In this document: positions 16,677 through 24,789 of the stretch, piece by piece
Layout: each line of letters opens with the position of its first letter
Numbering within the stretch: position 1 is the first letter of the stretch
DNA from: Acidobacteriota bacterium
Lineage (GTDB): Bacteria > Acidobacteriota > Terriglobia > Bryobacterales > Bryobacteraceae
DNA: 32,150 nt
Direction of reading: 5' to 3'
NCBI GenBank assembly: GCA_018268935.1
Contig: JAFDVS010000142.1
Coordinates: forward strand, 1 to 32,150
Position numbers and translations under genes: made by a program
The notes under the pieces: model-generated
The model's input: only the letters and a program-made list of their open reading frames with translations
Database searches by the model: none
What the model was told of the DNA's origin: nothing

Positions 16677-16762
16677 CACTAGTCCCAAATTGAGACCAAA
16701 GTCACAGTACCAAAGCAACCGGGGCTCATGTCATCAAGGTTCTTTCCGGATGAACATCAGGA

Positions 16763-17521
16763 ATGCAATCCCTGGCGTGTGTCCCATTGGTCCTCCTTGC
16801 AGTGCTGATGGCTCCTCATGCGATGCGCGGCACAGCCTCGGGAAACAAGGTAGCGTTTGTTGGCGGCACTATGAAGACCTTCTCGCGGGATATGCAAGGG
16901 CATCTCATTCTCGATGACAAGCAGCTCCTTTTCTCCGCGCGGAAGGGCGCTCCGCTAAGGATTCCATATCACAACATCCGCTCCTTGGAGTTCGGCCGTA
17001 AAGTCGGCCGCATGCCAGAAGCGGCGATTGTCCCGGGTGCGGCGGCACTGGATAGGAAGAAGCATTTCCTCACCATCCGCTTCGTCAACGCCTCTGGCGA
17101 GAATGAGGGCGTCGTGTTGGAGATCGCACAAGACATCTTCCGCTCGATATTGCCCGTTCTCCAAACGCGCACCGGAAAGCAGGTCGTGGAACTGGTAGAC
17201 CAGCCCAAACTCGCCTTTGCCACGCGTCCCCCGAAGCCGAAACCCGTGCCCAAGCCGGAAGCGCCCCAGCAAATCGCAGTCCGCTTCACCTCGACACCTG
17301 CCGGTGCCGACGTACTGATCAACGGCGAATTCTGGGGAAGCACTCCCACCGTGGCCCTTACCAGGCTCCCCGCCGGTACTCACACGGTTGTCGTGCGCAA
17401 GAGCGGCTACTCTCCCTGGCAGCAGACTGTTACCCTCGCCCCAGGCGACGAACGCACCATCATGGCGGAACTCGCGCTGAAGCCCTACGACCCAACCCAG
17501 CCTCGCATTTCGGGGAACTGA
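16763..17521 (+). CDS. Exported PEGA domain protein
   Basis: A 252-residue protein with an N-terminal hydrophobic signal (residues 1-22, ACVPLVLLAVLMAPHA). Residues about 30-140 form a beta-rich region that resembles bacterial PH-like folds (QLLFSARKGAPLRIPYHNIRSLEFG, HFLTIRF); this resemblance is weak. A Pro/Lys linker (154-168) leads to a PEGA domain (172-237: VRFTSTPAGADVLINGEFWG, LPAGTHTVVVRKSGYSPW). PEGA domains sit in surface or periplasmic proteins and often accompany Ser/Thr kinases, as here. The ribosome-binding site is weak (CAGGA). Function is unknown. The ROK gene follows after 58 bp. Confidence 0.85.
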   Translation: MQSLACVPLVLLAVLMAPHAMRGTASGNKVAFVGGTMKTFSRDMQGHLILDDKQLLFSARKGAPLRIPYHNIRSLEFGRKVGRMPEAAIVPGAAALDRKKHFLTIRFVNASGENEGVVLEIAQDIFRSILPVLQTRTGKQVVELVDQPKLAFATRPPKPKPVPKPEAPQQIAVRFTSTPAGADVLINGEFWGSTPTVALTRLPAGTHTVVVRKSGYSPWQQTVTLAPGDERTIMAELALKPYDPTQPRISGN

Positions 17522-17579
17522 AGCATGCTCTGGTAAGCTGGCAGTTTGGGGAACGCCCCTTCAGAGGAGAACTGAAAAA

Positions 17580-18593
17580 GTGCCAGTAGTAGCCGGAATC
17601 GACCTCGGCGGAACCGCCATTAACTATACAATTGCCACGCTCGATGAGAAGTTCCTCATTGAGGGTTTGTGCGAACATCCGGCGCGATCGGTGGAGGGGC
17701 CGGCCGTTTGTCTTTCTCAGATTGAAGAAGGCTTGGCGCTGGCAGTAAACAAAGCTGGCGTCCAGTTGCAGGATATCGTGGCGGTCGGCTTGGATACCCC
17801 TGGCCCCGCCAGCGCCACTGGTGTCCTCAGCGCGGAAGGATCCACGAATTTCGTCCACGCCGCATGGAGCGGCTTTGATATTCGCCAGGGTTTGCAGGAA
17901 AAGCTGGGGCTTCCGGTGACCTATTTGAATGATGGCAACGCCGGCGCGCTATGGGGCCACTGTGTGCTCTTTGGAACCGGCGGAACGCAAACTTCCATTT
18001 CCGCCATCATCGGAACAGGCCTGGGCGGCGGCGTCATTGTCGGCGGCAATGTAGTGAAAGGAAGGATGGGGTTCGGCGGTGAGTTGGGACATGTTCTCAT
18101 CCCCTACCAGAGCATTCCCGGTATCGAAGGCATGGTCCCCCGCTGCAATTGCGGACGCCTGGGAGACCTCGAAGCCCTCTGCTCCTTAACTGCCATTACG
18201 CAGACGATACTTCCTTATTTCCTGGCAAAGTATCCGGGACACACCCTGGCGCAACTGCCTGCATCCGATGCCGCCAAGCGCGTGCGCGGAATGGCCGAGC
18301 GCGGCGATGCCATGTGCCGCGATATCTTCCGCGTCCAGGCTCGCGCCCTCGGCCTCTTCTTCGATGAGATGATCAACACCTTCGACCCCGATGCCCTCAT
18401 CATTGGCGGAGGCGCTCTCGAAACAGGGAAAGAATTCCAGGATTGGTTTATCGCCGAAGCGCGCGCCGGAATGCCCGAGCAGCGCGCCGAGCAGGCAGGC
18501 ATCCCCATCCACGTCATGCCGAATGGGGATACCGCCGGTGCTCGCGGCGCCGCCATTGAGGCCCTGCGCACCGTGCGAGGCAAAAACAGCTAA
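17580..18593 (+). CDS. ROK family sugar kinase
   Basis: A 337-residue cytoplasmic ROK protein, probably glucokinase-like. Residues: ATP motif GIDLGGT (6-12), catalytic Asp118 in LNDGN, IIGTGLGGGVIVGG (144-157), and GELGH with zinc-ligand His171. The zinc loop reads CNCGRLGDLEALCS (189-202), where the family usually has CxCGxxGCxE, so the third cysteine is Asp196 (a Cys at 201 lies nearby). The protein lacks an N-terminal HTH, so it is a kinase rather than a repressor of the NagC type. The start is GTG at 17580, with AGAGGAGAA upstream. The sugar cannot be told from sequence. Confidence 0.9.
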   Translation: MPVVAGIDLGGTAINYTIATLDEKFLIEGLCEHPARSVEGPAVCLSQIEEGLALAVNKAGVQLQDIVAVGLDTPGPASATGVLSAEGSTNFVHAAWSGFDIRQGLQEKLGLPVTYLNDGNAGALWGHCVLFGTGGTQTSISAIIGTGLGGGVIVGGNVVKGRMGFGGELGHVLIPYQSIPGIEGMVPRCNCGRLGDLEALCSLTAITQTILPYFLAKYPGHTLAQLPASDAAKRVRGMAERGDAMCRDIFRVQARALGLFFDEMINTFDPDALIIGGGALETGKEFQDWFIAEARAGMPEQRAEQAGIPIHVMPNGDTAGARGAAIEALRTVRGKNS

Positions 18594-18601
18594 CCATGTG
18601 G

Positions 18602-18639
18602 GGCAGACTTCAGTCTGCCGGCCGACTGGAACAGTCGGC
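18602..18639. repeat. Double-hairpin intergenic element, copy B
   Basis: Nine bases after the ROK stop lie GGCAGACT/AGTCTGCC (18602-18619, loop of 2-4 nt) and GCCGACTG/CAGTCGGC with a GAA loop (18621-18639, perfect 8 bp stem). Stem lengths and loops match copy A at 14051-14094 although the stem bases differ, so the pairs have covaried or been replaced. Confidence 0.65.
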
Positions 18640-18668
18640 TGTGCCTCGCACCCGCCCAATGCGATGAG

Positions 18669-18713
18669 GACGCGGATTCCATTGCATGTAATTTCAGCAG
18701 TTTACTCCGCGTC
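18669..18713. terminator. Inverted repeat between convergent genes, possible terminator
   Basis: GACGCGGA (18669-18676) and TCCGCGTC (18706-18713) form a perfect 8 bp stem with a 29-base loop. It lies between the ROK gene and the convergent PEP-CTERM gene. The long loop and lack of a T-run make it a poor intrinsic terminator. Confidence 0.3.
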
Positions 18714-18726
18714 TTCAACGGAGCCC

Positions 18727-19455
18727 TTAGCCCCGCCGCACAGCGCGAGCCACTGCAGCCGCCAGACCCGCTGCCATTAAAGCCAAAGAAGAAGGCTCAG
18801 GCACACTGGGGGCGGTGTCTGCCGTGAATGTCGCCGCAATCAGATTCGTCATGGTGAGAATGCTGGTGTTGCCGGTACCTCCGTTAAGGGTGGTGATGTT
18901 GCTCACCGTGAGCAGATTCGTAAGCCCTGCCGGCAACGTATTGCAGTTCCCCTGGTTCAGCCCGCTCGAGTTATGCAGCGCACTGCAACTCGTCCCGTTA
19001 GGGTTGCTCTGCAGAATCATTTGCGTGGTCGAAAAGCCATTACCAACGGCGGAACTCAATCCATAGCTAACAACGTCGGGAGTCGTGAATGCCGCCGTCC
19101 CGGCCGCCGCCGCGGAAATAGCGACATCGTAAGTGAAGGTGAAGGACGAAACGTTGCCCGGGTTGGCCAGGAAGACGAGGCCGGGTGTGGGGCTGCCGTT
19201 GTGCTTCGAGAAAGTCATGAGCAACGTGTTGCCGCCGCCTGTGCCGATGTCGATGTCGATGTCACCGTCCTGGTATACCGCCCCGCCTCCCGAGCCGTTG
19301 GCCCCATTGAAAACGAAGTTCGACACCGTGTACGTGGTGTTCCCGCCAACCGTGATGCTGCACGCCGTCGGCGATTCCACCGTCCCGCAAGTGGCCGAAA
19401 AGGCCGGCGCTGCGAGTGCCAGAGCAAAAAACGCAGATCCGAGAGAATGTTTCAT
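18727..19455 (-). CDS. PEP-CTERM sorting-signal protein
   Basis: A 242-residue exported protein with signal peptide MKHSLGSAFFALALAAPAFSA and a C-terminal PEP-CTERM signal (PSVPEPSSLALMAAGLAAA then an Arg-rich end RAVRRG). Exosortase would cut it during export; no exosortase gene is in the window. The middle is rich in Gly, Ser, Thr and Asn with few charges and alternating strands (SITVGGNTTYTVSNFVFNGA), typical of secreted surface proteins in this class. An alternative start at 19470 adds MLTLL; neither has a clear ribosome-binding site, and I prefer 19455 because the signal begins MKHS. It is divergent from the TonB receptor. The function of the mature part is unknown. Confidence 0.85.
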   Translation of the reverse strand: MKHSLGSAFFALALAAPAFSATCGTVESPTACSITVGGNTTYTVSNFVFNGANGSGGGAVYQDGDIDIDIGTGGGNTLLMTFSKHNGSPTPGLVFLANPGNVSSFTFTYDVAISAAAAGTAAFTTPDVVSYGLSSAVGNGFSTTQMILQSNPNGTSCSALHNSSGLNQGNCNTLPAGLTNLLTVSNITTLNGGTGNTSILTMTNLIAATFTADTAPSVPEPSSLALMAAGLAAAVARAVRRG

Positions 19456-19525
19456 GAGCAAAGTTAACATCCGAGGGCCCAAAAAGACGTAAGAGAACGG
19501 TAAGGAACAGGAAAGCAATCGGCGA

Positions 19526-19554
19526 TTGACTATCGCGACGTTATCGATTATGCT
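19526..19554 (+). promoter_or_regulatory. Sigma-70-type promoter of the TonB receptor gene
   Basis: TTGACT (19526-19531), a 17 bp spacer and TATGCT (19549-19554) predict a start near 19561, giving a leader of about 27 nt that contains TGAGGAG (19574-19580), 7 bp before the ATG at 19588. It is the clearest promoter in the window. Confidence 0.75.
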
Positions 19555-19587
19555 GCTCACAGTATCGCTTTCCTGAGGAGTCGAGCC

Positions 19588-22500
19588 ATGTTTCCACGCT
19601 CTGCACTGGTCTTCCTGTTGTTGTGGGCTTTCTTCAGCCCACGGAGAGTCGAGGCCCAAGCCGGCGGCGGTTCCATCGTCGGCAACATCCTCGATGAAAG
19701 CGCCGCCTCCATTGCCGACGCCACTGTTCGGGCCCGCCAGATGGCCACCAACGTCGTCAATGAGACCAGGACAAACACCGCCGGCTATTACGAGTTCCCC
19801 CTCCTCCCCGCCGGCCGCTACACCATCGAAGTCGAGAAGCAAGGCTTCCAAAAAGCCCGCAGCCAGGAGTTCGATCTCAGCACCGGCACTCGCCCCCGCC
19901 TCGACTTCGGTCTCAAAGTCGCCAGCGTCGCCGAAAGCCTCGACGTCATCGCCACTGCTCCCGTCATCAACACCACAACCACCGACCTCGGCATGGTAAT
20001 GCCCACCCAGAAGATCGAGGCCTTGCCTCTCAACGGCCGCAACTTCCAACAACTGGTTGGCCTCCAGGCCGGTGTGCTCGACAAGCCCGCCGGATCAGTA
20101 GGCACCCGCGGTGGCATCGAGTTTAACGGATCCCCCGCCTTCGGCAATAACCTCCTGCTCGACGGCGTCGACATGTCGTTCGGCGAGAACAACGGCTTAG
20201 GCGACACTGCCGCGGGCACCGGTGGAAACGGAACCCTCATCAACACCGTAAGCGTAGAAGCGATTCAGGAGTTCAAGGCCACAGGCAGTGCCTTCTCCGC
20301 CGAGTTCGGACGCGCAACCGGCGGCGTCCTCCAGGTCACCACCAAGAGCGGCACAAATCAATTTCACGGAACTTTGTTTCACTTCTTCCGCAACGACAAG
20401 ATGGATGCCGCCGGCTTCTTCAACAACCGGTCCAACCTCGCGCGGCCCTCGCGCCGCCAGAACCAGTACGGTGGCAACTTCGGTGGACCCGTGAAAAAAG
20501 ACAAGCTGTTCTTCTTCTTCAACTATGAAGGCGCCACCGTGCGGCGCTACACCCAGATTCAAAGCAACGTCCCCACGCCGCTTTTGTTGAGCCAGGTGTC
20601 GCCCGCCATCCGCACCCACCTCGACGGCCTCCCGAAAGACTTCACCCCGACAACCAATCCGCTGCTCGGCTTTCACCGCCGCAATGACCGCCTGACCAAC
20701 GACGAAAACACCTACATGTCCCGTGCCGATTGGCGCTTCAACAACAGCCACCAACTCGCCTTCCGCTACAACTACAACCACCAGAATTATTTCGAGCCCA
20801 ATCTGTATCCCACCAATCAGCGCCAGTTCCCGATGCGCTATCACAACGCCGTGGCCCAGGATAACTGGACGGTGTCGCCCACGGTGTTCAACGAACTGCG
20901 CCTCGGGTTCAATCGCACTTCCTTGAACCGTGTCAATTCGACGCTCTACACACAGCCCGGCTGGGTCGAGATCACCGGCGCCTTCAATTCCGATTTTCAG
21001 AGCCAGTTGTTCTTCATCACGAACAACTACACCATCGCCGACAACCTCACCCTGATCCGCGGCAACCACACGGTGAAGATGGGGTTTGAGATCCGCGACA
21101 ACCGCTCCGCCCGCATTCAAAGCACTAACGTAACCCACTTCTTCAATTCGCTCACCGATCTCATCGCCGACAATCCCAACCGCGTGCGCGTTACATTCGG
21201 CAACCCCGGCGGCCGTCTGCAAAGCACCGCCTACGGATTCTTTGTGCAGGATGAATGGCGCGTCAGCCGCCACCTCCAGTTCAACATTGGCGTGCGCTAC
21301 GAATACTTCACTCCGTTGAAAGGCGGGTTCAACGTGGCCGGCTCCGATCCGTTCGGCGCCTTCACCAAGCCCGGCGAAGCCATGTTCGCCAAAGATGGAA
21401 ACAACTTCGGCCCCCGCCTGGGCATGGTGTGGAATCCCTTCGGCAATCAGAAGACCGTGCTGCGCGCCGGCGGTGGCATCTCCTATGCTCCCCCGCAGCC
21501 GTTCTTCTACTACGATGGCTCCTTCATTCGTCCGGAGATCCCCTTCAATGCCGATTTCGCCCGCGCCGATGTGCCGGCCTCGCAGAGCCTGGCCTTTCCT
21601 TTCCCCCAGGCCGCCTTCGCCCAGAGCGTAATTCAAAACCCCGATGCCCTGCCTAAGGGGTTCATCCTCAGCCGGCTGATTGCCGATTACAACCGCCGCG
21701 ACGAGTATGCCGGACAGTGGAATCTGTCGATCCAGCGCGAAGTGAATCCCACGCTGGCGATGCAGGTCTCCTATGTCGGCAGCCGCGCACTGAAAATGCT
21801 CACCGGGCGCTTTCCGAATCAATTCCTGCCCGGTCAAACCGCCCGCCCGCGTCCCGACCTAGGCAGCATCTACTTCCGCGAGAACGCATCCACGTCGAGT
21901 TATCACGGCTTGCAGGTTTCGGTGAATCAGCGGCTGAAGAAAGGCTTCAGTGCGGACTTCTATTACACCTGGAGCCACGGGATGGGCTACTACGGCGCCG
22001 ACGCGGGATACGGAAACAGCGATGAAGGCGGCATTCAGGACAACTACGATGCGCGCAGTTCCTACGGCCCCAAAGTGAGCGACCTCCGCCATCGTGGCGT
22101 CATCGTGTTTACCTACCAGGTGCCGTCGTTGTCCTCAAACTCGGTGGCGAAGCACGTCTTGGGCGGCTGGGCCGTGCAGGGCATCACTTCCTTGCGCACC
22201 GGCTTCCCGTTGAACGTGCTCGCCGGAACAGACCTCGTGCGCAATCAGCGCCCCAATTATCAGCGGCCCGATGTAGTGAGCGCAAATGTCTATGCATCGA
22301 GTCCGGATGGGCTGGTGTATCTGAACCGCGCCGCCTTCGACATTGTCACTCCAGCGGCGCAGCGCCGCTATGGAAACCTCGGATACAATGCCTTGCGCTC
22401 GCCCGGTTCGTTCAACATCGACGCTTCCCTGCACAAGAACTTCCGTGTCCGCGAAGGGCACACCTTCAGCTTCCGCCTGGAGGCATTCAACGCCATCAAC

Positions 22501-22611
22501 CACTTCAATCCCGGCGGGCCGGTGAACTCGGTGTCGAACCCGAATTTTGGGATCATACAAAGTGGCAGTGCGGGGAGAAATTTGCAGTTAGGCGCGAAGT
22601 ATAGTTTTTGA
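19588..22611 (+). CDS. TonB-dependent receptor with carboxypeptidase-regulatory domain (Oar-like)
   Basis: A 1007-residue outer-membrane protein. A signal peptide (1-23, ending VEAQA) is followed by a carboxypeptidase regulatory-like domain (about 27-112: GNILDESAASIADATVRARQ, TNTAGYYEFPLLPAGRYTIEV). A TonB plug (about 120-245: IEALPLNGRNFQQLVGLQAG, FGNNLLLDGVDMS) leads to a long 22-strand-type barrel ending in Phe (LGAKYSF). Acidobacterial genomes carry many of these, thought to import oligosaccharides or other large ligands with energy from TonB. Here it stands just before a GntR regulator (13 bp) and a pectin-acetylesterase-like enzyme, which fits uptake of plant-wall products. Strong promoter and GAGGAG ribosome-binding site. 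Confidence 0.95.
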   Translation: MFPRSALVFLLLWAFFSPRRVEAQAGGGSIVGNILDESAASIADATVRARQMATNVVNETRTNTAGYYEFPLLPAGRYTIEVEKQGFQKARSQEFDLSTGTRPRLDFGLKVASVAESLDVIATAPVINTTTTDLGMVMPTQKIEALPLNGRNFQQLVGLQAGVLDKPAGSVGTRGGIEFNGSPAFGNNLLLDGVDMSFGENNGLGDTAAGTGGNGTLINTVSVEAIQEFKATGSAFSAEFGRATGGVLQVTTKSGTNQFHGTLFHFFRNDKMDAAGFFNNRSNLARPSRRQNQYGGNFGGPVKKDKLFFFFNYEGATVRRYTQIQSNVPTPLLLSQVSPAIRTHLDGLPKDFTPTTNPLLGFHRRNDRLTNDENTYMSRADWRFNNSHQLAFRYNYNHQNYFEPNLYPTNQRQFPMRYHNAVAQDNWTVSPTVFNELRLGFNRTSLNRVNSTLYTQPGWVEITGAFNSDFQSQLFFITNNYTIADNLTLIRGNHTVKMGFEIRDNRSARIQSTNVTHFFNSLTDLIADNPNRVRVTFGNPGGRLQSTAYGFFVQDEWRVSRHLQFNIGVRYEYFTPLKGGFNVAGSDPFGAFTKPGEAMFAKDGNNFGPRLGMVWNPFGNQKTVLRAGGGISYAPPQPFFYYDGSFIRPEIPFNADFARADVPASQSLAFPFPQAAFAQSVIQNPDALPKGFILSRLIADYNRRDEYAGQWNLSIQREVNPTLAMQVSYVGSRALKMLTGRFPNQFLPGQTARPRPDLGSIYFRENASTSSYHGLQVSVNQRLKKGFSADFYYTWSHGMGYYGADAGYGNSDEGGIQDNYDARSSYGPKVSDLRHRGVIVFTYQVPSLSSNSVAKHVLGGWAVQGITSLRTGFPLNVLAGTDLVRNQRPNYQRPDVVSANVYASSPDGLVYLNRAAFDIVTPAAQRRYGNLGYNALRSPGSFNIDASLHKNFRVREGHTFSFRLEAFNAINHFNPGGPVNSVSNPNFGIIQSGSAGRNLQLGAKYSF

Positions 22612-22624
22612 ATCTGGGAGGGTT

Positions 22625-23302
22625 GTGAAGAAGCGAAGCCTGCCCAAGCAGTCGGCCCAGACGCGGGTCGCTGACGCAGTCCGTAGCGCCATTTTCGCGG
22701 GGGACCTGCGCCCCGGCGATCCGATACGCGAACTCCATCTCGCCGAGCAACATGAGGTGAGCCAGACCACCGTGCGGGAAGCGCTGGTGAGGTTGGAACA
22801 TGCGGGCCTCGTCCGCCGCGTGAGTAACATCGGTACCTTTGTCACGCAGCTCTCCCCTCGCGAAATCCAACAGCGCCTGCGATTGCGCGTCATGTTGGAA
22901 GGACTGGCCGGCGCAGAGGCCGCGCGCCTCGCATCCGCCCGCCAGATTGCGGAGTTTGACGAACACCTCGAAGCGATGCAACGCGCCCGCGTCGCCAATG
23001 ATCATTTCGAGGCGGCACAGGCCGACGTCGAGTTCCACCGTTTGCTCTGGACCTGTTCCGGCGATCAGACGCTCTGCCAGGTCCTCGATCAGATTTCGGT
23101 CCCGCTGTTCGCCTTTGTCTCCATGGAGAGACAGCGCATGCAGGAGAGTCTGCCCGACGCTGTGGAGCGCCATCTCCCCATCGTCCGCGCATTGCGCGCG
23201 CGCAACGGAACGGCCGTCCAGGAGGCCATCCGGATGCACATCGAAGGAACCTATGGCGAGTATTTAGGGACCGCCTTGCCGTATGGCGTAATGGCGGGTT
23301 GA
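22625..23302 (+). CDS. GntR family regulator, FCD (FadR) subfamily
   Basis: A 225-residue regulator. The winged HTH (about 8-75: RVADAVRSAIFAGDLRPGDPIRE, SQTTVREALVRLEHAGLVRR) is followed by an all-helical FCD domain (about 85-215: RLRVMLEGLAGAEAARLA, DVEFHRLLWTCSGD, ERHLPIVRALRARNG). FCD proteins bind organic acids, often uronates or hexuronates, through a metal site. The likely metal His residues include H164-type positions in FHRLL and ERHLP. It begins with GTG at 22625 preceded by GGGAGG and lies 13 bp after the TonB receptor, so it probably shares its transcript. It may regulate this locus in response to a sugar acid; that is inferred from position. Confidence 0.92.
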   Translation: MKKRSLPKQSAQTRVADAVRSAIFAGDLRPGDPIRELHLAEQHEVSQTTVREALVRLEHAGLVRRVSNIGTFVTQLSPREIQQRLRLRVMLEGLAGAEAARLASARQIAEFDEHLEAMQRARVANDHFEAAQADVEFHRLLWTCSGDQTLCQVLDQISVPLFAFVSMERQRMQESLPDAVERHLPIVRALRARNGTAVQEAIRMHIEGTYGEYLGTALPYGVMAG

Positions 23303-23345
23303 GATTTCTTTCTTCCATACAGCCGCCTTGCGCGTTGTATCGGAT

Positions 23346-24779
23346 ATGGCGAAAAACCACTTTGGGCTCGTGACCCTGATGGCGCTGCTCTGCGGCATGG
23401 GGCTGGCACAAACTCCTACACAACGGACTCCGCTGGTCGGTACTGCCCTATCCTGCGGCAAGACGGGGACAACCGGAGGGCTTGGCGCCGGTACGGACCT
23501 CCAGCGGTACGACTTCGACACAAGCCAATATCCCTATGCCGTATGCAACGACGGGTCCAACGCCATCTTCTATTTTCGGCCCTTCCAAGGCGAAGCCAAC
23601 CGTAACCGCTGGGTGATCTTCCTCCAAGGCGGTGGCTCCTGCAGCAGCGCCAACGATTGCGCCAACCGCTGGTGCAGCGTCGATACCAGCTTCAGCAGCG
23701 TAGGCATGTCTTCTATACCTGCGCCAAAGGAGGGCATCCGCGGCAATGGCATTCTGGAGCGGCGCGCCGACAACCCCATGGCCGGATGGAATCAGATTCT
23801 CTTCAAGTACTGCAGCAGCGATAAGTGGAGCGGGACCGCAAAGGACGTCATCATGGACGCCGACGATCCCGTTACCGGACGCGGCGTGATGTACCGGATT
23901 CATTTTCTCGGAAGCCGGATTCTCGATGCCGCCATACAGGTGCTCCGGCGGCAGAAGGGAGAGACCCTCACCTATACCTTGGGCGCCGGGCCGAATACCC
24001 AGATGCCGAACCTCGACGATGCGCAGTTTGTGTTGCTCGCGGGGGCATCCGGCGGAGGTAATGGCGTCGTAAATAACCTCGACCGCTTGACCGCGGCACT
24101 AAAACGCACCAACAACAACTGCAAGGGCAGAACGTGCGGGTTGGAAGTGCGGGGACTGCACGATTCAGCCTTCAATCCCACGTTGTTGACCCTCGATTTC
24201 AGCACTTCGGTCCCATGCCAGTTTGGTCTTTGCTCGCCTGAGGCTTATCTCGAATGGGCGCGGGCGGAAGGGGACGATGCGGCGTGGCGGGCCAAAAGCG
24301 ATGGCAGTTGCCTCGAGTGGCACCGCACGAATGCGCCGGAACTCGAATACCGCTGCAGTGACGAAGCGTATGTGATCGCCAACCATATCACAACCCCGAT
24401 TTTCGTCCGCCAGGGACAGTTCGATCAGAACCACGTCCCGAGTTACGTCAAGGCGGAGTTCCGCGTTCCACCCGCCAATACACTCATTACGGCCGCTGAT
24501 TATGCCCGCCTCGTGCGCGAACAGGCGCTCGCCCTCGGTAATGCACCCAGGGAAGGCGTAGAAGGAGAAAGCATGGCAACGGCGCCGGGCGCGTTCATTC
24601 CCACTTGCCCCGATCACGAGACCCTTACCGATACGCCGCAGACCTTCAACGTGCGCATCCGGGTCAGCGCGGCACAGGAGTTGACCATGTTCGACGCACT
24701 GCAGAACTGGCTCACCGGACGGCAGCCCTCAATCGTGATTGCGCCCAACGCCGCGGCCAATACCTGTCCGGCGAATTAA
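23346..24779 (+). CDS. Secreted pectin acetylesterase / Notum-like esterase
   Basis: A 477-residue exported serine hydrolase of the pectinacetylesterase (PAE/Notum) family. Signal peptide MAKNHFGLVTLMALLCGMGLAQ. The oxyanion-hole segment WVIFLQGGGSCSS (89-101) and the nucleophile elbow LLAGASGGGNGVVNNLD (230-246, Ser235) are characteristic. Many cysteines (ANRWCS, FKYCSS, TCGLEV, CQFGLCSPE) suggest disulfides, as in the plant enzymes. It would remove acetyl groups from pectin or a similar acetylated polymer outside the cell. I start at 23346 ATG; an in-frame TTG at 23328 would add six residues before the signal peptide. A regulator and TonB receptor lie upstream in the same direction. Ten bp separate its stop from the convergent zinc-finger nuclease gene. 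Confidence 0.88.
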   Translation: MAKNHFGLVTLMALLCGMGLAQTPTQRTPLVGTALSCGKTGTTGGLGAGTDLQRYDFDTSQYPYAVCNDGSNAIFYFRPFQGEANRNRWVIFLQGGGSCSSANDCANRWCSVDTSFSSVGMSSIPAPKEGIRGNGILERRADNPMAGWNQILFKYCSSDKWSGTAKDVIMDADDPVTGRGVMYRIHFLGSRILDAAIQVLRRQKGETLTYTLGAGPNTQMPNLDDAQFVLLAGASGGGNGVVNNLDRLTAALKRTNNNCKGRTCGLEVRGLHDSAFNPTLLTLDFSTSVPCQFGLCSPEAYLEWARAEGDDAAWRAKSDGSCLEWHRTNAPELEYRCSDEAYVIANHITTPIFVRQGQFDQNHVPSYVKAEFRVPPANTLITAADYARLVREQALALGNAPREGVEGESMATAPGAFIPTCPDHETLTDTPQTFNVRIRVSAAQELTMFDALQNWLTGRQPSIVIAPNAAANTCPAN

Positions 24780-24789
24780 ATCAGCACCG

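Noticed and set aside
20197..21837. A 546-codon minus-strand frame opposite the TonB receptor
   Set aside because: Antisense shadow of a well-supported gene; no motifs.
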